This document shows, in pieces, positions 8,383-17,430 of a stretch of 64,000 bases of DNA. Source of the stretch: a virus. Below the pieces are notes generated by a model. That model was not told where the DNA came from and did no database searches. It was given only the letters and a program-made list of their open reading frames with translations. The position numbers and the translations under genes were made by a program. The stretch lies in the IMG/VR virus record IMGVR_UViG_3300046328_000506, positions 62,001 through 126,000 of that record; one strand, 5' to 3'. Numbering within the stretch: position 1 is the stretch's first letter; the number at the start of each line of letters is the position of its first letter.

Positions 8383-10725
8383 TTAAGTTAGTTTATTTGC
8401 TACTTTATCATCTTTTGTATTAACCGTATCTAACACTTGTAATTGCTCAAGTTTAGTTCTTTGTTCAATTAATTCATTTTTCTTATCTTCAAATTTTTTC
8501 TTTTGTTCTAATTCTTGTAATTTCAGTTGATAGTCTTTCTCTTTGTACTCTTTATCTTGCTTTAATTTATCTTGGTCAAAGGTAGAAGCTATCTTTTGTA
8601 CTTTTTGTAATTCAGTTTCCATTTGCTTCAACTGTTCTTGCAACTGTTGATTTTGTTGTGATAACTGACTTACCTGTTCGTTCTCTTTACTATTTAATTT
8701 TTCTTCTAACTTTTTCTTAGCTTCAGATAAAGATGTTGTTAAAGATATATCTAATGCTGTATAAATATCTATTAGTTGTGCCTGTAATGCTTGTGAAGTC
8801 ATTTGTTTAATTATTTCTAATTGCTTATGTTCTTCTGTTGCATCACTTATAAATATATTGTAATCAGCTATTGAGAATTTATCACCATCAATACTAAATA
8901 TCTTTTGACCATACTCCCCTAATATATATGAAGCATGTTTACCTTTACTATACGCTATCCTTGAAGTATTTACTAATTGTGTAAATAAATGCTTACACAT
9001 TAATCCAATTTGAAAGTACAAAGGTTTATTTACAATTGCCCCTTGTTTAATAGCTTGCAATGTATTGCCAACTAAATCTTGTTGCTCTACTTCCCCCTCA
9101 GCTTGTCTTGGTACACCTGTAATTTTCCTACTTCTTTCTTCTAATTCATTTATAGCATAATCTAATGCTTGTAATAAATCTCCTTTTAAGTTACTTTCAT
9201 ATCCCCCAAATGTCTGACCCCCAGATAGTTCTGCTCCTTCTTGTGCTGTATTAATCCAAGCAATGCCACCATCTTTCTTCATACCAATCCACTTCTCTAT
9301 TCTTTTATAGAAATCTCCATCTATCTCATTTGGTATTTGTGCTATGTTCAAATACATACCACCTGGCTCTATTTTAGGGTATATACTATTTTTTACATAA
9401 TTAAGCAAATCATAATCATCTTGCATATCTTTTGTAGATAAGATTAATGATAATGGTTTACCATCTAATTCTTCATTGCAAAAACCATCGTAAGATAAAG
9501 TACATTTATAAGGTTCTTGATTTGTTCTTGATACATACTTAGATTTTCCCATAATAGGAAATATATTATTACCAATTCGTACACACTCATATCTATCATT
9601 TCTATATCTTTTTATTTCTTCATATTCTTCTCTATCTGTACCCGTTTCAACTCTTTGTAAATCTTGTATCATCTCACCATCTGAAATTACTACAGGATTA
9701 GAGCTAATCCATTCTACGTGATATACGTTTATCTCTTGCCTAAGTACGTTATTCGGAACCATATTCCCGTTTTGGGTATTTAATGGATACCCTCTTAGGT
9801 TTTGATTGTATGTAGGATTGTAGTAATTACCTAATTGTGAGTAGTTTGTCCAGCTATATAGTTCTTCTATATCTCCATCTTGTAATAAATGACCGTATTC
9901 TTGTAAAACTTGTTGTTTAGTCATACGTTCTACATAAACACATCTATCAGCATTTCTTACCCATTTTTGTCCAGATGCTTTGTTATAATAGAAAAATCTT
10001 GGGTCTATTCTTTTTACAATAGGGTCTACACCAACTTCTGTAATGTAAGTTCTCCAATAGCTACAACCACCTACAAAATAATCTTCAACAAGCCACCTAA
10101 TAATATCTTTTAAATCTTTTGCTTGTTTATAATATTCAATAACATCATAAGCACACATCTCTAAATCTGTTTTATAGTGTGTTTTATAATAAGATTGGAG
10201 TTGCTTAATTTGTTTTTCTAATAGTTCTTGTGATTCTTTCCCACCAGATAACAATGAAGCATTATAATTATTAATAGATTCAAGTACCTTTTTAATAACT
10301 TCATTTTTCTTTGTTTGCTCTATATAATCTAATGCTTCTTTGTTATTACAGGTAGGTTGGTAAGGTATATCATTTTCTAAAAACTTACCAATGAGGTATT
10401 GTATTTGAGTTTTAATAAGCGGGTAAAATGGCACATCTTTTGGATTACCTACACCATAATTTTCAGTAAGCCAAGCAAACTCTCTTTTATCTCTTTTTAA
10501 ATTATACATATTGTAAGCCAATGTGAGTTCTTTTTTCTCATTAGTTACAAGTTGTGTGATAATTGTGTTTGCAGTAGATTTTAGATAGTCCTCTGAAAGT
10601 TTGTCTTCTTCTGACAAATCATATTCATTGAAAAATCTATTAGCATGACTACCCTGTGCTGTTACATTAGGGTAAGCATCATAGCTTAATTGTTTACCTG
10701 TCTTACTTACTTTTTTTAATTGCAT
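8383..10725 (-). CDS. Portal protein
   Basis: Protein of 780 residues, the usual size for a crAss-like portal. A charged N-terminal region leads to a mixed core with motifs typical of portals: a tryptophan/proline-rich clip-like segment, then an L-x-x-A-x-x-x-L-E-E-R-S-R-K-I-T-G-V-P-R-Q segment and a V-G-N-T-L-Q-A stretch resembling the long wing/crown helices. Residues ~660-770 are a Gln/Glu/Lys-rich coiled coil. It follows terminase by two small genes, the standard order. The portal dodecamer forms the DNA entry vertex and binds terminase. Confidence 0.8.
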   Translation of the reverse strand: MQLKKVSKTGKQLSYDAYPNVTAQGSHANRFFNEYDLSEEDKLSEDYLKSTANTIITQLVTNEKKELTLAYNMYNLKRDKREFAWLTENYGVGNPKDVPFYPLIKTQIQYLIGKFLENDIPYQPTCNNKEALDYIEQTKKNEVIKKVLESINNYNASLLSGGKESQELLEKQIKQLQSYYKTHYKTDLEMCAYDVIEYYKQAKDLKDIIRWLVEDYFVGGCSYWRTYITEVGVDPIVKRIDPRFFYYNKASGQKWVRNADRCVYVERMTKQQVLQEYGHLLQDGDIEELYSWTNYSQLGNYYNPTYNQNLRGYPLNTQNGNMVPNNVLRQEINVYHVEWISSNPVVISDGEMIQDLQRVETGTDREEYEEIKRYRNDRYECVRIGNNIFPIMGKSKYVSRTNQEPYKCTLSYDGFCNEELDGKPLSLILSTKDMQDDYDLLNYVKNSIYPKIEPGGMYLNIAQIPNEIDGDFYKRIEKWIGMKKDGGIAWINTAQEGAELSGGQTFGGYESNLKGDLLQALDYAINELEERSRKITGVPRQAEGEVEQQDLVGNTLQAIKQGAIVNKPLYFQIGLMCKHLFTQLVNTSRIAYSKGKHASYILGEYGQKIFSIDGDKFSIADYNIFISDATEEHKQLEIIKQMTSQALQAQLIDIYTALDISLTTSLSEAKKKLEEKLNSKENEQVSQLSQQNQQLQEQLKQMETELQKVQKIASTFDQDKLKQDKEYKEKDYQLKLQELEQKKKFEDKKNELIEQRTKLEQLQVLDTVNTKDDKVANKLT

Positions 10726-10726
10726 C

Positions 10727-11206
10727 TTAACTTAATTCCCTCAATTTATATAGCGTTTGATATATAAAGCCTATAATTTCTTCAATACGATTTTTTAAAT
10801 GTCCTGGAAGTGTTTCTGCATGAGTTTCAGAAATAGTTGCTAAGTGTGTAAAATAATCCAGTACAGTTTGTTTATTGTACGCTAAAAAATCAAATGCTTC
10901 TGTAAGTCTAATTAAACCAAACCTACCCTGATATTCTTCAGCAAATAAATCTAATAGTTCTGGCATCCCTATATAATAATCACTAAACGCACCATGTTGA
11001 GCATAAGAGTTTGTTGCATGATGCCACACATGAGCTTGTGTAATACTCATTCTCAATAAAGATATAATCTCTTCGCAACTCATTTCTCCACCACTTTCTT
11101 CATACATCTCTTCTTGGGCATTCTCTATTTGTGGTTCTTGTGTAGGTAGCATAGCTCCTTCTTGTGCTTTGACTATTTTTGTGTTATTTTTAAATTCTTT
11201 TTTCAT
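10727..11206 (-). CDS. DUF5856-like helical protein
   Basis: Start chosen at the ATG at 11206, just after the stop of the preceding gene; an upstream ATG at 11260 would overlap it. The product is 159 residues with an acidic Gln/Glu-rich N-terminus and then a helical bundle with a T-Q-A-H-V-W-H-H segment and several more His, Glu and Tyr residues, reminiscent of ferritin/Dps-like or DUF5856 proteins that accompany crAss-like portals. Metal binding by the His/Glu residues is possible but not shown. Confidence 0.5.
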   Translation of the reverse strand: MKKEFKNNTKIVKAQEGAMLPTQEPQIENAQEEMYEESGGEMSCEEIISLLRMSITQAHVWHHATNSYAQHGAFSDYYIGMPELLDLFAEEYQGRFGLIRLTEAFDFLAYNKQTVLDYFTHLATISETHAETLPGHLKNRIEEIIGFIYQTLYKLRELS

Positions 11207-11210
11207 TGCA

Positions 11211-11546
11211 TTAGTTTTGATTATTTGATAAATTCTCTGAAAAATATGCTGTATTACCAATTCTATATTGTATTCTTTTCTTTTCTAAATTTGGTAATAA
11301 ATATTTTGTAAATGTATTGTATGAATTTTCTTTTGTAGTATCACCAAAATCAAAACTAAATGTAAAATATGGAGCTAATTGAAAATCAACATAAAGTATG
11401 TACGTATACCAATCTACTTTATCTGTTGGGATTTCATAAAAAAAATATTCAAATTGTGAATAGTAAGTTTCCCCAAAATAATCTTTTAGAAAACAAAGAA
11501 CTGTATCTGGTATTGGTGTAATTAAATTCCTTGTTGTTCTTATCAT
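11211..11546 (-). CDS. Hypothetical protein between terminase and portal
   Basis: Protein of 111 residues rich in Tyr and Phe, with no recognised motif. It overlaps the terminase stop by 4 bases, so it is translated with terminase. Candidates from position alone are a head-tail connector or packaging accessory. Confidence 0.5.
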   Translation of the reverse strand: MIRTTRNLITPIPDTVLCFLKDYFGETYYSQFEYFFYEIPTDKVDWYTYILYVDFQLAPYFTFSFDFGDTTKENSYNTFTKYLLPNLEKKRIQYRIGNTAYFSENLSNNQN

Positions 11547-13747
11547 TTGTATACTATCTTTTGATTGGTGATGTCATAGTAGTCCACCGACTTGTAATTG
11601 TTTTGCAAATTTAATAATTCTTTTTCTCTTTCTAAGTTAGTCCTTACTTTACGCTTAAATCCCGTCATTGGGTCAATCTCCCACTTATATTCTATTGTAA
11701 CTTTTTCTTTTTTGTTTGAATCTCTTGCTAATATATCTCTCCACTCATCATCTAATATTTCTACCATTAACATAGCTGCATGAATATCAAACTTAGATTT
11801 GTTTTCCCTTGTAAATTCTACTAATTGAGATACGTGTTGTTCTATGTGCATATTCTCAACATAGTCATTTATATACTCCTCAATCTTTTTAATACCATAA
11901 TCTAATACTTTTGTAGACATTTGTGTACCTTTCCTACCCCTTAACTGTTTAGCATTTAGATTATCATTTACATTTGTAGGTCTATCCCCTAAATATTTCT
12001 CAAACCCATATCGTTCAAAGTGTTGTATTATACCAATCTTTGTATATTCAAGATTCATCATAGCATGGTAATACAAAGTAAGTTTTAAAGCATTATCCCA
12101 ATTCTCCCTTACATCATTTCTACTCCTTTGATTATACAATGCTACGTATATGTTATTGTGGTCTGTAACACCTTTATTTGGATTAATTCTCTTTTTAACC
12201 AACATAGCTAACTTAGAACCTCCAAGTGTGTTAGAATCACCGTCTGATTGGTCTATACTATCACAACCTGATACATATAACTTATCTATTTTAGGTTGCT
12301 TAAAATATGTAATTCTATTACCTTCTTCTGTCCAATCTGGGTGTAATACTATTTCTACATCACCTTGTGGATGTGCTTCAAATTTTACTCCAACCAAACT
12401 TCTTCTATCAGTTTCATCCTTAACCCAATGTAAATAACCTTTTTCAACTTTCATTCCAATCTTTTTAACTTTTACATCAATTAGTTGTTTTGAAAGTGCT
12501 GGAGATTGGTATTCTCTACCATGCGTTTTTACTAATGCTTCATCTATTGTAAAAGGATTATCTGCAAAAAAAGCTGTAGCATCTCCTACATCTTGTCCTT
12601 TAAGCATTATACTTCTTTCTTTTTCTGTATGTTGTATGCACTCCCTTACTTTAGGATTGCCATCTTTATCAATAAATTTAGCTTGCCCCATATAGCAAGG
12701 TATAAACCAACCTGTTCCTGGTTCATCACTATCTCTTGGCAAAATTAATTTGGTAGGGTCTAATTCGTAGTTTTCTAATTTAAGTATATCTTCTTCTGTC
12801 TGTGGAAATATCCAATTATTTCTAAACTTAACCATATTGTAGGCAGAAGGATGTAATATCATTTTTTTTAACCCTTCTATGTAATTAACTTTTTCGTTAG
12901 CTGTACCACCTATAATTAAGTTACCTATACAAATACCACTTCGTTCTATATTACCTCTTAATATGTTTACTGCTTTTTGAGAGTCTTTAAATGCACCACC
13001 CTCGTCTAATATAGCCCAATTTAATGTACCGCCACGAACATCATCTGGTGAAGTTACAATGTTAGCTGCTATATGACCACCTGTTTGTATATTGTCGTTA
13101 GCTTTTGTTTTCTTACCAGCAATCCTTTCATCTTCTGTATTCTTTACTTGATGAAGATGTTTCATTGCTCCTTGTGTATTAGCATTAACAAAATCTATTT
13201 TCTTTTTAACTAAATCGAATACACCTTTACCAAATAGATAATCTCTATCCCCAGCATAATAAAATATAGTCTTAAAGATTTTATTATTGTTACTATCTCT
13301 TTCTACAAGTGCATAATCCCTTGTACCAAGTGCTGATATAATCTCTGAGAAACCACAACCCCTTACTTTTATTACACCTAAATGCTGACCATTTTTTTGA
13401 CAATAATCTATAATTTGAAATAACTGCCAATGTGGTAGCCAAAACTTAGGAAAAGCTGTAATGTTCTTAGCTCCATTCTCATTAGAATCAGCTATCTTCA
13501 TTGGGGTATAGTTTAACATAAAGTAATAGTAGCCTGTTATAGTTACTTCCCCAATAGTTACTCCTTCAAAACATTTACGTCTTTCTTCTACCCAAAAATC
13601 TACCCAGTCTTTTGATTTAATAGGAAAATCACAATACTTACCATCTTTGAGAAACTTGTTTGCAGCCTCTGAAAAATGATAAGTATTGCGAAATTTATTA
13701 CCATCAATATATGGTAAACCTTTTTTTATAATTTGTTCCCTATTCAA
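11543..13747 (-). CDS. terL: Terminase large subunit
   Basis: Protein of 734 residues. The ATPase part has a deviant Walker A (about residues 125-136, K-V-R-G-C-G-F-S) of the kind seen in large terminases, where an Arg/Lys precedes G-F-S in place of the classical GKS/T, and a Walker B W-A-I-L-D-E at D248/E249, followed by a G-G-T-A coupling motif. The C-terminal nuclease (RNase H fold) shows S-G-C-D-S-I-D-Q-S-D-G near residue 495 and a later K-F-D-I-H-A-A Asp. It pumps DNA into the prohead and cuts concatemers. Start ATG overlaps the upstream gene by 4 bases. Confidence 0.9.
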   Translation of the reverse strand: MNREQIIKKGLPYIDGNKFRNTYHFSEAANKFLKDGKYCDFPIKSKDWVDFWVEERRKCFEGVTIGEVTITGYYYFMLNYTPMKIADSNENGAKNITAFPKFWLPHWQLFQIIDYCQKNGQHLGVIKVRGCGFSEIISALGTRDYALVERDSNNNKIFKTIFYYAGDRDYLFGKGVFDLVKKKIDFVNANTQGAMKHLHQVKNTEDERIAGKKTKANDNIQTGGHIAANIVTSPDDVRGGTLNWAILDEGGAFKDSQKAVNILRGNIERSGICIGNLIIGGTANEKVNYIEGLKKMILHPSAYNMVKFRNNWIFPQTEEDILKLENYELDPTKLILPRDSDEPGTGWFIPCYMGQAKFIDKDGNPKVRECIQHTEKERSIMLKGQDVGDATAFFADNPFTIDEALVKTHGREYQSPALSKQLIDVKVKKIGMKVEKGYLHWVKDETDRRSLVGVKFEAHPQGDVEIVLHPDWTEEGNRITYFKQPKIDKLYVSGCDSIDQSDGDSNTLGGSKLAMLVKKRINPNKGVTDHNNIYVALYNQRSRNDVRENWDNALKLTLYYHAMMNLEYTKIGIIQHFERYGFEKYLGDRPTNVNDNLNAKQLRGRKGTQMSTKVLDYGIKKIEEYINDYVENMHIEQHVSQLVEFTRENKSKFDIHAAMLMVEILDDEWRDILARDSNKKEKVTIEYKWEIDPMTGFKRKVRTNLEREKELLNLQNNYKSVDYYDITNQKIVYK

Positions 13748-13959
13748 TTTAATTTAAACTTACTCTCTATAACACTAATTATTCTGTAAAATAAAAAAGC
13801 ATTTGTAAATGTTAGTATTGCCCAAACTGTTCCTAATATTGTATTACTATTAACCACAGGATTATACCTAAACCAAAATAATAAATAAGAACATTCAACT
13901 ATTGCAAATAAAAAACCAACCACTAACACAAAAAATACTTTAAACCAATCTATTCTCAT
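13744..13959 (-). CDS. Small two-helix membrane protein
   Basis: Protein of 71 residues with two hydrophobic segments (about 7-28 and 40-60) separated by a short polar loop, and a charged C-terminus. The topology fits a holin or other inner-membrane protein, but the gene sits next to terminase and not next to the endolysin on the other arm. It overlaps terL by 4 bases. Confidence 0.5.
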   Translation of the reverse strand: MRIDWFKVFFVLVVGFLFAIVECSYLLFWFRYNPVVNSNTILGTVWAILTFTNAFLFYRIISVIESKFKLN

Positions 13960-13973
13960 TTAAGTATGGGTTT

Positions 13974-14534
13974 TTAATTATTAAAATATCCGTCTTCTTG
14001 GTCTCCCCGAATGTCTCCTTCTGATTTCATTTCTTCTTTAAATATCTTTCTCAAATTTTGTGCTTTAATAATAAGTTCTTCCATTTGTTTTACTGTATCC
14101 CTACCTTCCTTTACAGAATTAACTAATCTTCCAGCATTTGCTCCTCTTTCTATAATTGTTGTAAAGTTTACAGTTTCACAATATTCAGATAAAGAATCTA
14201 ACAATTTCCAAGTAGATTTTATATAGCGAATAATCCTATTTGAATTTACTATTTTTTCATATTCTGCTTTTGCTAATTTTAACAAATTATTTTCTAAATC
14301 TTTATTTGTTAATTCAGCACTCTTTAAAGCAGATTCTTCTTTATCTTTATCTGAGAAGTCAGCATAAGGACTTTGTAAATCTAACAATAAATAAAGATAT
14401 AAATAATACTTAAACGCTTTCTCTTTATTCTTTGTCTTATCATCTTCCCAAATATCTCTAAATTCTTTGACTGAAAGAAATTTTACTGGGTCATCAAAAG
14501 TTATTTTGAAATTTTCGTATGCTAATAGTTTCAT
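13974..14534 (-). CDS. Hypothetical helical protein upstream of terminase
   Basis: Protein of 186 residues, largely alpha-helical and charged, with a leucine-rich middle (Y-L-Y-L-Y-L-L-L-D-L). A small terminase subunit would be expected near here and this protein has a plausible size and helical content, but no DNA-binding motif is clear, so that is only a suggestion. Confidence 0.45.
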   Translation of the reverse strand: MKLLAYENFKITFDDPVKFLSVKEFRDIWEDDKTKNKEKAFKYYLYLYLLLDLQSPYADFSDKDKEESALKSAELTNKDLENNLLKLAKAEYEKIVNSNRIIRYIKSTWKLLDSLSEYCETVNFTTIIERGANAGRLVNSVKEGRDTVKQMEELIIKAQNLRKIFKEEMKSEGDIRGDQEDGYFNN

Positions 14535-14541
14535 TCTATAC

Positions 14542-14886
14542 TTATAAGTTTTTTATTTTTTCTTTAAAACTTTCTAAGGTTTCATTTATTACAGCCCTTG
14601 TTCCCCCAACTTCTACAATCAATTTATCTATCTCATCTCCTTGACAAACACTCAATGGAGGAACATCAAAAAACAACAAACCATCTTTAAACTCTTGTGC
14701 TTTCTCTAAACAACCTTCTGCTATCTCTATGTCTTCTTGTAGTTGCTTATTCTTTTTGTATGTGTACCCCATGTTTTTAGCTGATTCCATATCAAGTTCT
14801 TCTTCTTGGTACAGCTTATCTAAATTTTTAGCATATTCAGCATACGCTTTTGTATAGCAAAGGATTTTAGTTTCTATATATTTCAT
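14542..14886 (-). CDS. Hypothetical helical protein
   Basis: Protein of 114 residues, helical with heptad-like Leu/Lys/Glu spacing over residues 18-65. It lies two bases from the metallophosphoesterase gene, in one transcription unit. Function not recognised. Confidence 0.45.
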   Translation of the reverse strand: MKYIETKILCYTKAYAEYAKNLDKLYQEEELDMESAKNMGYTYKKNKQLQEDIEIAEGCLEKAQEFKDGLLFFDVPPLSVCQGDEIDKLIVEVGGTRAVINETLESFKEKIKNL

Positions 14887-14888
14887 TG

Positions 14889-15851
14889 TTATTTTGTTAT
14901 TAAAATTGGAAGTTTATCTATCACAACACCTACTGAATGTATAACTGGTTTAGGATTATCTTTGGCATAAGCAAATGCTTTTGATTTTGTATCTATTAAA
15001 CAGCCTACACTCATTGTAAATAATCTTTGTGTAAACCATTGTATTCTACTTAGTGTGTGTAAGTGTCCATGAACTACTGACCTGCCAGAATACATTACTT
15101 TCTTTTCTACTGTCTGTGCTGATAATCCTGTACCATGTGTGTATAATGTTCCATTGTACTCATATTCATCTGTATAGTTCCATTTGTGAGTTCCAAATAT
15201 TTCGTTATAGCTTTTAGCTACAAATGAAGGAAGTCCAACAGAACGAAGTTTACGCATAATTAAAGAGCTATGATTACCGTAAGTTACTGTTACATCTGGA
15301 AACTCTTTATACCACTCTTGCAATTTCTTTTTGGCTAATTTTAATTCATCGCCAGCACTTGCTAAATCTGGGTCTGATTCGTGGTAAGATATTGCCTGCC
15401 CATCTATTTCATCACCAATTAAAATCACTTTACCACAATTAAATTCAGATTTAATATACTTACAAAACGATAAAGCATCAGCAGTTTCGTAGGGTAAATG
15501 TAAATCTGGTATTACAAGTACGTTTTTAGGATTATTTTTATTTACAATGTTTGGAGCATAAACTGTATCTGTATAAGCAACCGTTGGTTTTATTACTGTA
15601 TCTTCAACAAATTGTTCTGCTAACTTAGTTGTTGTAGTTGTTTCTAATTCATCAAATTCATATTTATAAGCATTTAATTCAAGCCTTACTAAATATTTAC
15701 TTACAAATTTTCTCCAACTATCTGATTGTACTTCTGGGTAATTTTCGTCTAATTTAAACTTTACTATTAACTCTCTTGCAATCTCTGTTTTTGTTAATCC
15801 CTTTTCATTTAATTCTCTAATGTCTCCAAATAAAAACTTGTACTTACTCAT
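14889..15851 (-). CDS. Calcineurin-like metallophosphoesterase
   Basis: Protein of 320 residues with the full motif series: D116-L-H118, G-D147-E-I-D150, G-N193-H194, and H261-G-H263-L-H265. These ligate two metal ions in phosphoesterases that cut phosphomonoesters or phosphodiesters of nucleotides or nucleic acids. A helix-turn-helix-like N-terminal segment (residues ~12-30, L-T-K-T-E-I-A-R-E-L) may bind DNA. The substrate is unknown; similar phage enzymes act in DNA processing or on nucleotide signals. Confidence 0.85.
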   Translation of the reverse strand: MSKYKFLFGDIRELNEKGLTKTEIARELIVKFKLDENYPEVQSDSWRKFVSKYLVRLELNAYKYEFDELETTTTTKLAEQFVEDTVIKPTVAYTDTVYAPNIVNKNNPKNVLVIPDLHLPYETADALSFCKYIKSEFNCGKVILIGDEIDGQAISYHESDPDLASAGDELKLAKKKLQEWYKEFPDVTVTYGNHSSLIMRKLRSVGLPSFVAKSYNEIFGTHKWNYTDEYEYNGTLYTHGTGLSAQTVEKKVMYSGRSVVHGHLHTLSRIQWFTQRLFTMSVGCLIDTKSKAFAYAKDNPKPVIHSVGVVIDKLPILITK

Positions 15852-15877
15852 AATCTTTTTACTTTTAAATTAAACTT

Positions 15878-16405
15878 TTAATCTTTCATTATTAAAGCTA
15901 AGTTATACTTCTTAGCAAATCTTACTATTCCAATCTCTTTTACTTCTCTATCTATTTCCTCTTGCGCAATCTCTAAATTAGTTGTATCAATTTTTAACTT
16001 AACTGAATCAATTTCTTTCCATTTTCTAAGAGGACATTCCATATAAGCACCTCTACGTTTTGCAGCTAATCTACAACCACAACCACTTCGGTATTGTTTT
16101 TCTGTAACTTTATGTGTGGAAATAAAGTTCCCATCTTCTTCATTTGATACAACATTATATTCATTTGAATTTATAGGTTGCTCTAATGTATCTTCTGAAA
16201 TCACTTCACCATTATTATCTGTATGTTGAAATACTTGTGTGGTACATATCTCACCCATTCCAGACTGTGTGTGTAATTTGCATTTTAAGCACACTGTACG
16301 CCTTGTTTCTTCAAGACTACTATTTATATTCAACAACTCCAAAGTGTGTCCTAATGCAATGTCTGGAAGTTTATTGACTATCTTTTTAATATTATCTAAT
16401 TTCAT
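15878..16405 (-). CDS. Zinc-ribbon-like hypothetical protein
   Basis: Protein of 175 residues with C-L-K-C and G-C-G-C motifs and further Cys (E-I-C-T, M-E-C-P), enough for one or two structural zinc sites. The central part is acidic. It overlaps the next upstream gene by 14 bases. I have no functional assignment. Confidence 0.5.
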   Translation of the reverse strand: MKLDNIKKIVNKLPDIALGHTLELLNINSSLEETRRTVCLKCKLHTQSGMGEICTTQVFQHTDNNGEVISEDTLEQPINSNEYNVVSNEEDGNFISTHKVTEKQYRSGCGCRLAAKRRGAYMECPLRKWKEIDSVKLKIDTTNLEIAQEEIDREVKEIGIVRFAKKYNLALIMKD

Positions 16406-16928
16406 TTGCTTTTATTGCTGATTGTACACTTTTATCAAAATCGTCTTTTAAATATTTTAAATTCGCTAAATCTACAGTCTTTCCAATACTTAATGGCGTT
16501 TTTCGTATTACATTTGCTATTTTTTCAGATAATGAAGATTTTGGAGTCATTCTAAAACACAGTTCTTTATCTGTTATTTTTATTAATTCTATAATTGAAA
16601 CATACTCTGTATCTACAAAAATAGTCAATCCAACTTTAACTTCACCGATTTTATTACTTACTTTACCATAAGCATTTGCTAATAAGTGTGAATTTCTGTA
16701 AGGGTCTCCTTGTGCTATTGGATTTACTGGTATTTTTGTTTTGCCTCCATTTTTATATTTATCTTTATCCATTAGTTGATATACAGAACTAAGCATTTCT
16801 CCAAAAGAATCTGTGGGAATACTTGCTGTATTATCTAACTCTTCAATCTCTTTTTCTAATGCCTGTATTTGTAAATTTAATTCCTCATCAGACAATTCTT
16901 TTTTCTTTTTCTTAAATAATCCAAACAT
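16392..16928 (-). CDS. Hypothetical protein
   Basis: Protein of 178 residues. A very basic start (F-G-L-F-K-K-K-K-K) precedes a short coiled coil (residues 13-37) and a globular domain. The basic N-terminus with two Phe could be a membrane- or DNA-contacting tail. Family unknown. Confidence 0.45.
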   Translation of the reverse strand: MFGLFKKKKKELSDEELNLQIQALEKEIEELDNTASIPTDSFGEMLSSVYQLMDKDKYKNGGKTKIPVNPIAQGDPYRNSHLLANAYGKVSNKIGEVKVGLTIFVDTEYVSIIELIKITDKELCFRMTPKSSLSEKIANVIRKTPLSIGKTVDLANLKYLKDDFDKSVQSAIKANEIR

Positions 16929-16933
16929 AAGAT

Positions 16934-17035
16934 TTACTTGATTTCATTTTTTATTATCTCTTTTACAAATCCAATTATTAATATTGTAATAACAAATACT
17001 GCAATAGTAGTCATTGTAATTTTAAGTGTAAGCAT
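16934..17035 (-). CDS. Small single-pass membrane peptide
   Basis: A 33-residue ORF (starting MLTLKITMTT) with one hydrophobic helix of ~18 residues and a Lys/Glu-rich end. It fills the gap between a promoter-like element and the next gene on the same strand. Short hydrophobic ORFs arise by chance in AT-rich DNA, so this is tentative. Confidence 0.35.
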   Translation of the reverse strand: MLTLKITMTTIAVFVITILIIGFVKEIIKNEIK

Positions 17036-17077
17036 AGTATAAAAATAAAAATGCCCCTAATCTTTTATAATTAGAGG

Positions 17078-17109
17078 CAAAGGTAAAACTAATTTTTTGT
17101 ATTTCCAAA
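17078..17109 (-). promoter_or_regulatory. Bacteroidota-type promoter with adjacent hairpin
   Basis: On the minus strand, TTTG (17106-17109), a 20-base spacer and TACCTTTG (17078-17085). Immediately downstream lies an inverted repeat (17052-17079, GCCTCTAAT against ATTAGGGGC with one mismatch) followed by a T-run. Any transcript from this promoter starts inside or at the hairpin, which could be the terminator of the gene before it or an attenuator. Confidence 0.6.
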
Positions 17110-17128
17110 CTATTGTTTTTAAGTTTAC

Positions 17129-17377
17129 TTAAAACCCTATAAGTTCAGATGTTTCTCTGTAAATTAATTCTAAATCTTTGAACGACAGCACAGCTTGTTT
17201 GATTGTATTTTCTTTATTAAAATATAAACACACAGCTTTAATCTTTGGGAATTTAGGGTTATCACTTTCTTTTTTAAATCCTATGATTCTTAAATGTGGT
17301 GTTTCATCTAATCCTTTTATCCTTACTATGTCTCCTGCTGAGAATAAAAACTTACCTTCTTCTTTTTCCTTTTCCAT
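17129..17377 (-). CDS. Hypothetical small protein
   Basis: Protein of 82 residues whose core (S-A-G-D-I-V-R-I-K-G then R-I-I-G-F) looks like a small SH3/KOW-type beta barrel, a fold often used for RNA or protein contact. It lies downstream of the nuclease/ThyX genes. No specific function. Confidence 0.4.
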   Translation of the reverse strand: MEKEKEEGKFLFSAGDIVRIKGLDETPHLRIIGFKKESDNPKFPKIKAVCLYFNKENTIKQAVLSFKDLELIYRETSELIGF

Positions 17378-17430
17378 TTGTCTTTTTAATTTTTGTAAAT
17401 TGTAAAATTGATTTATTGTTTACAATAATA

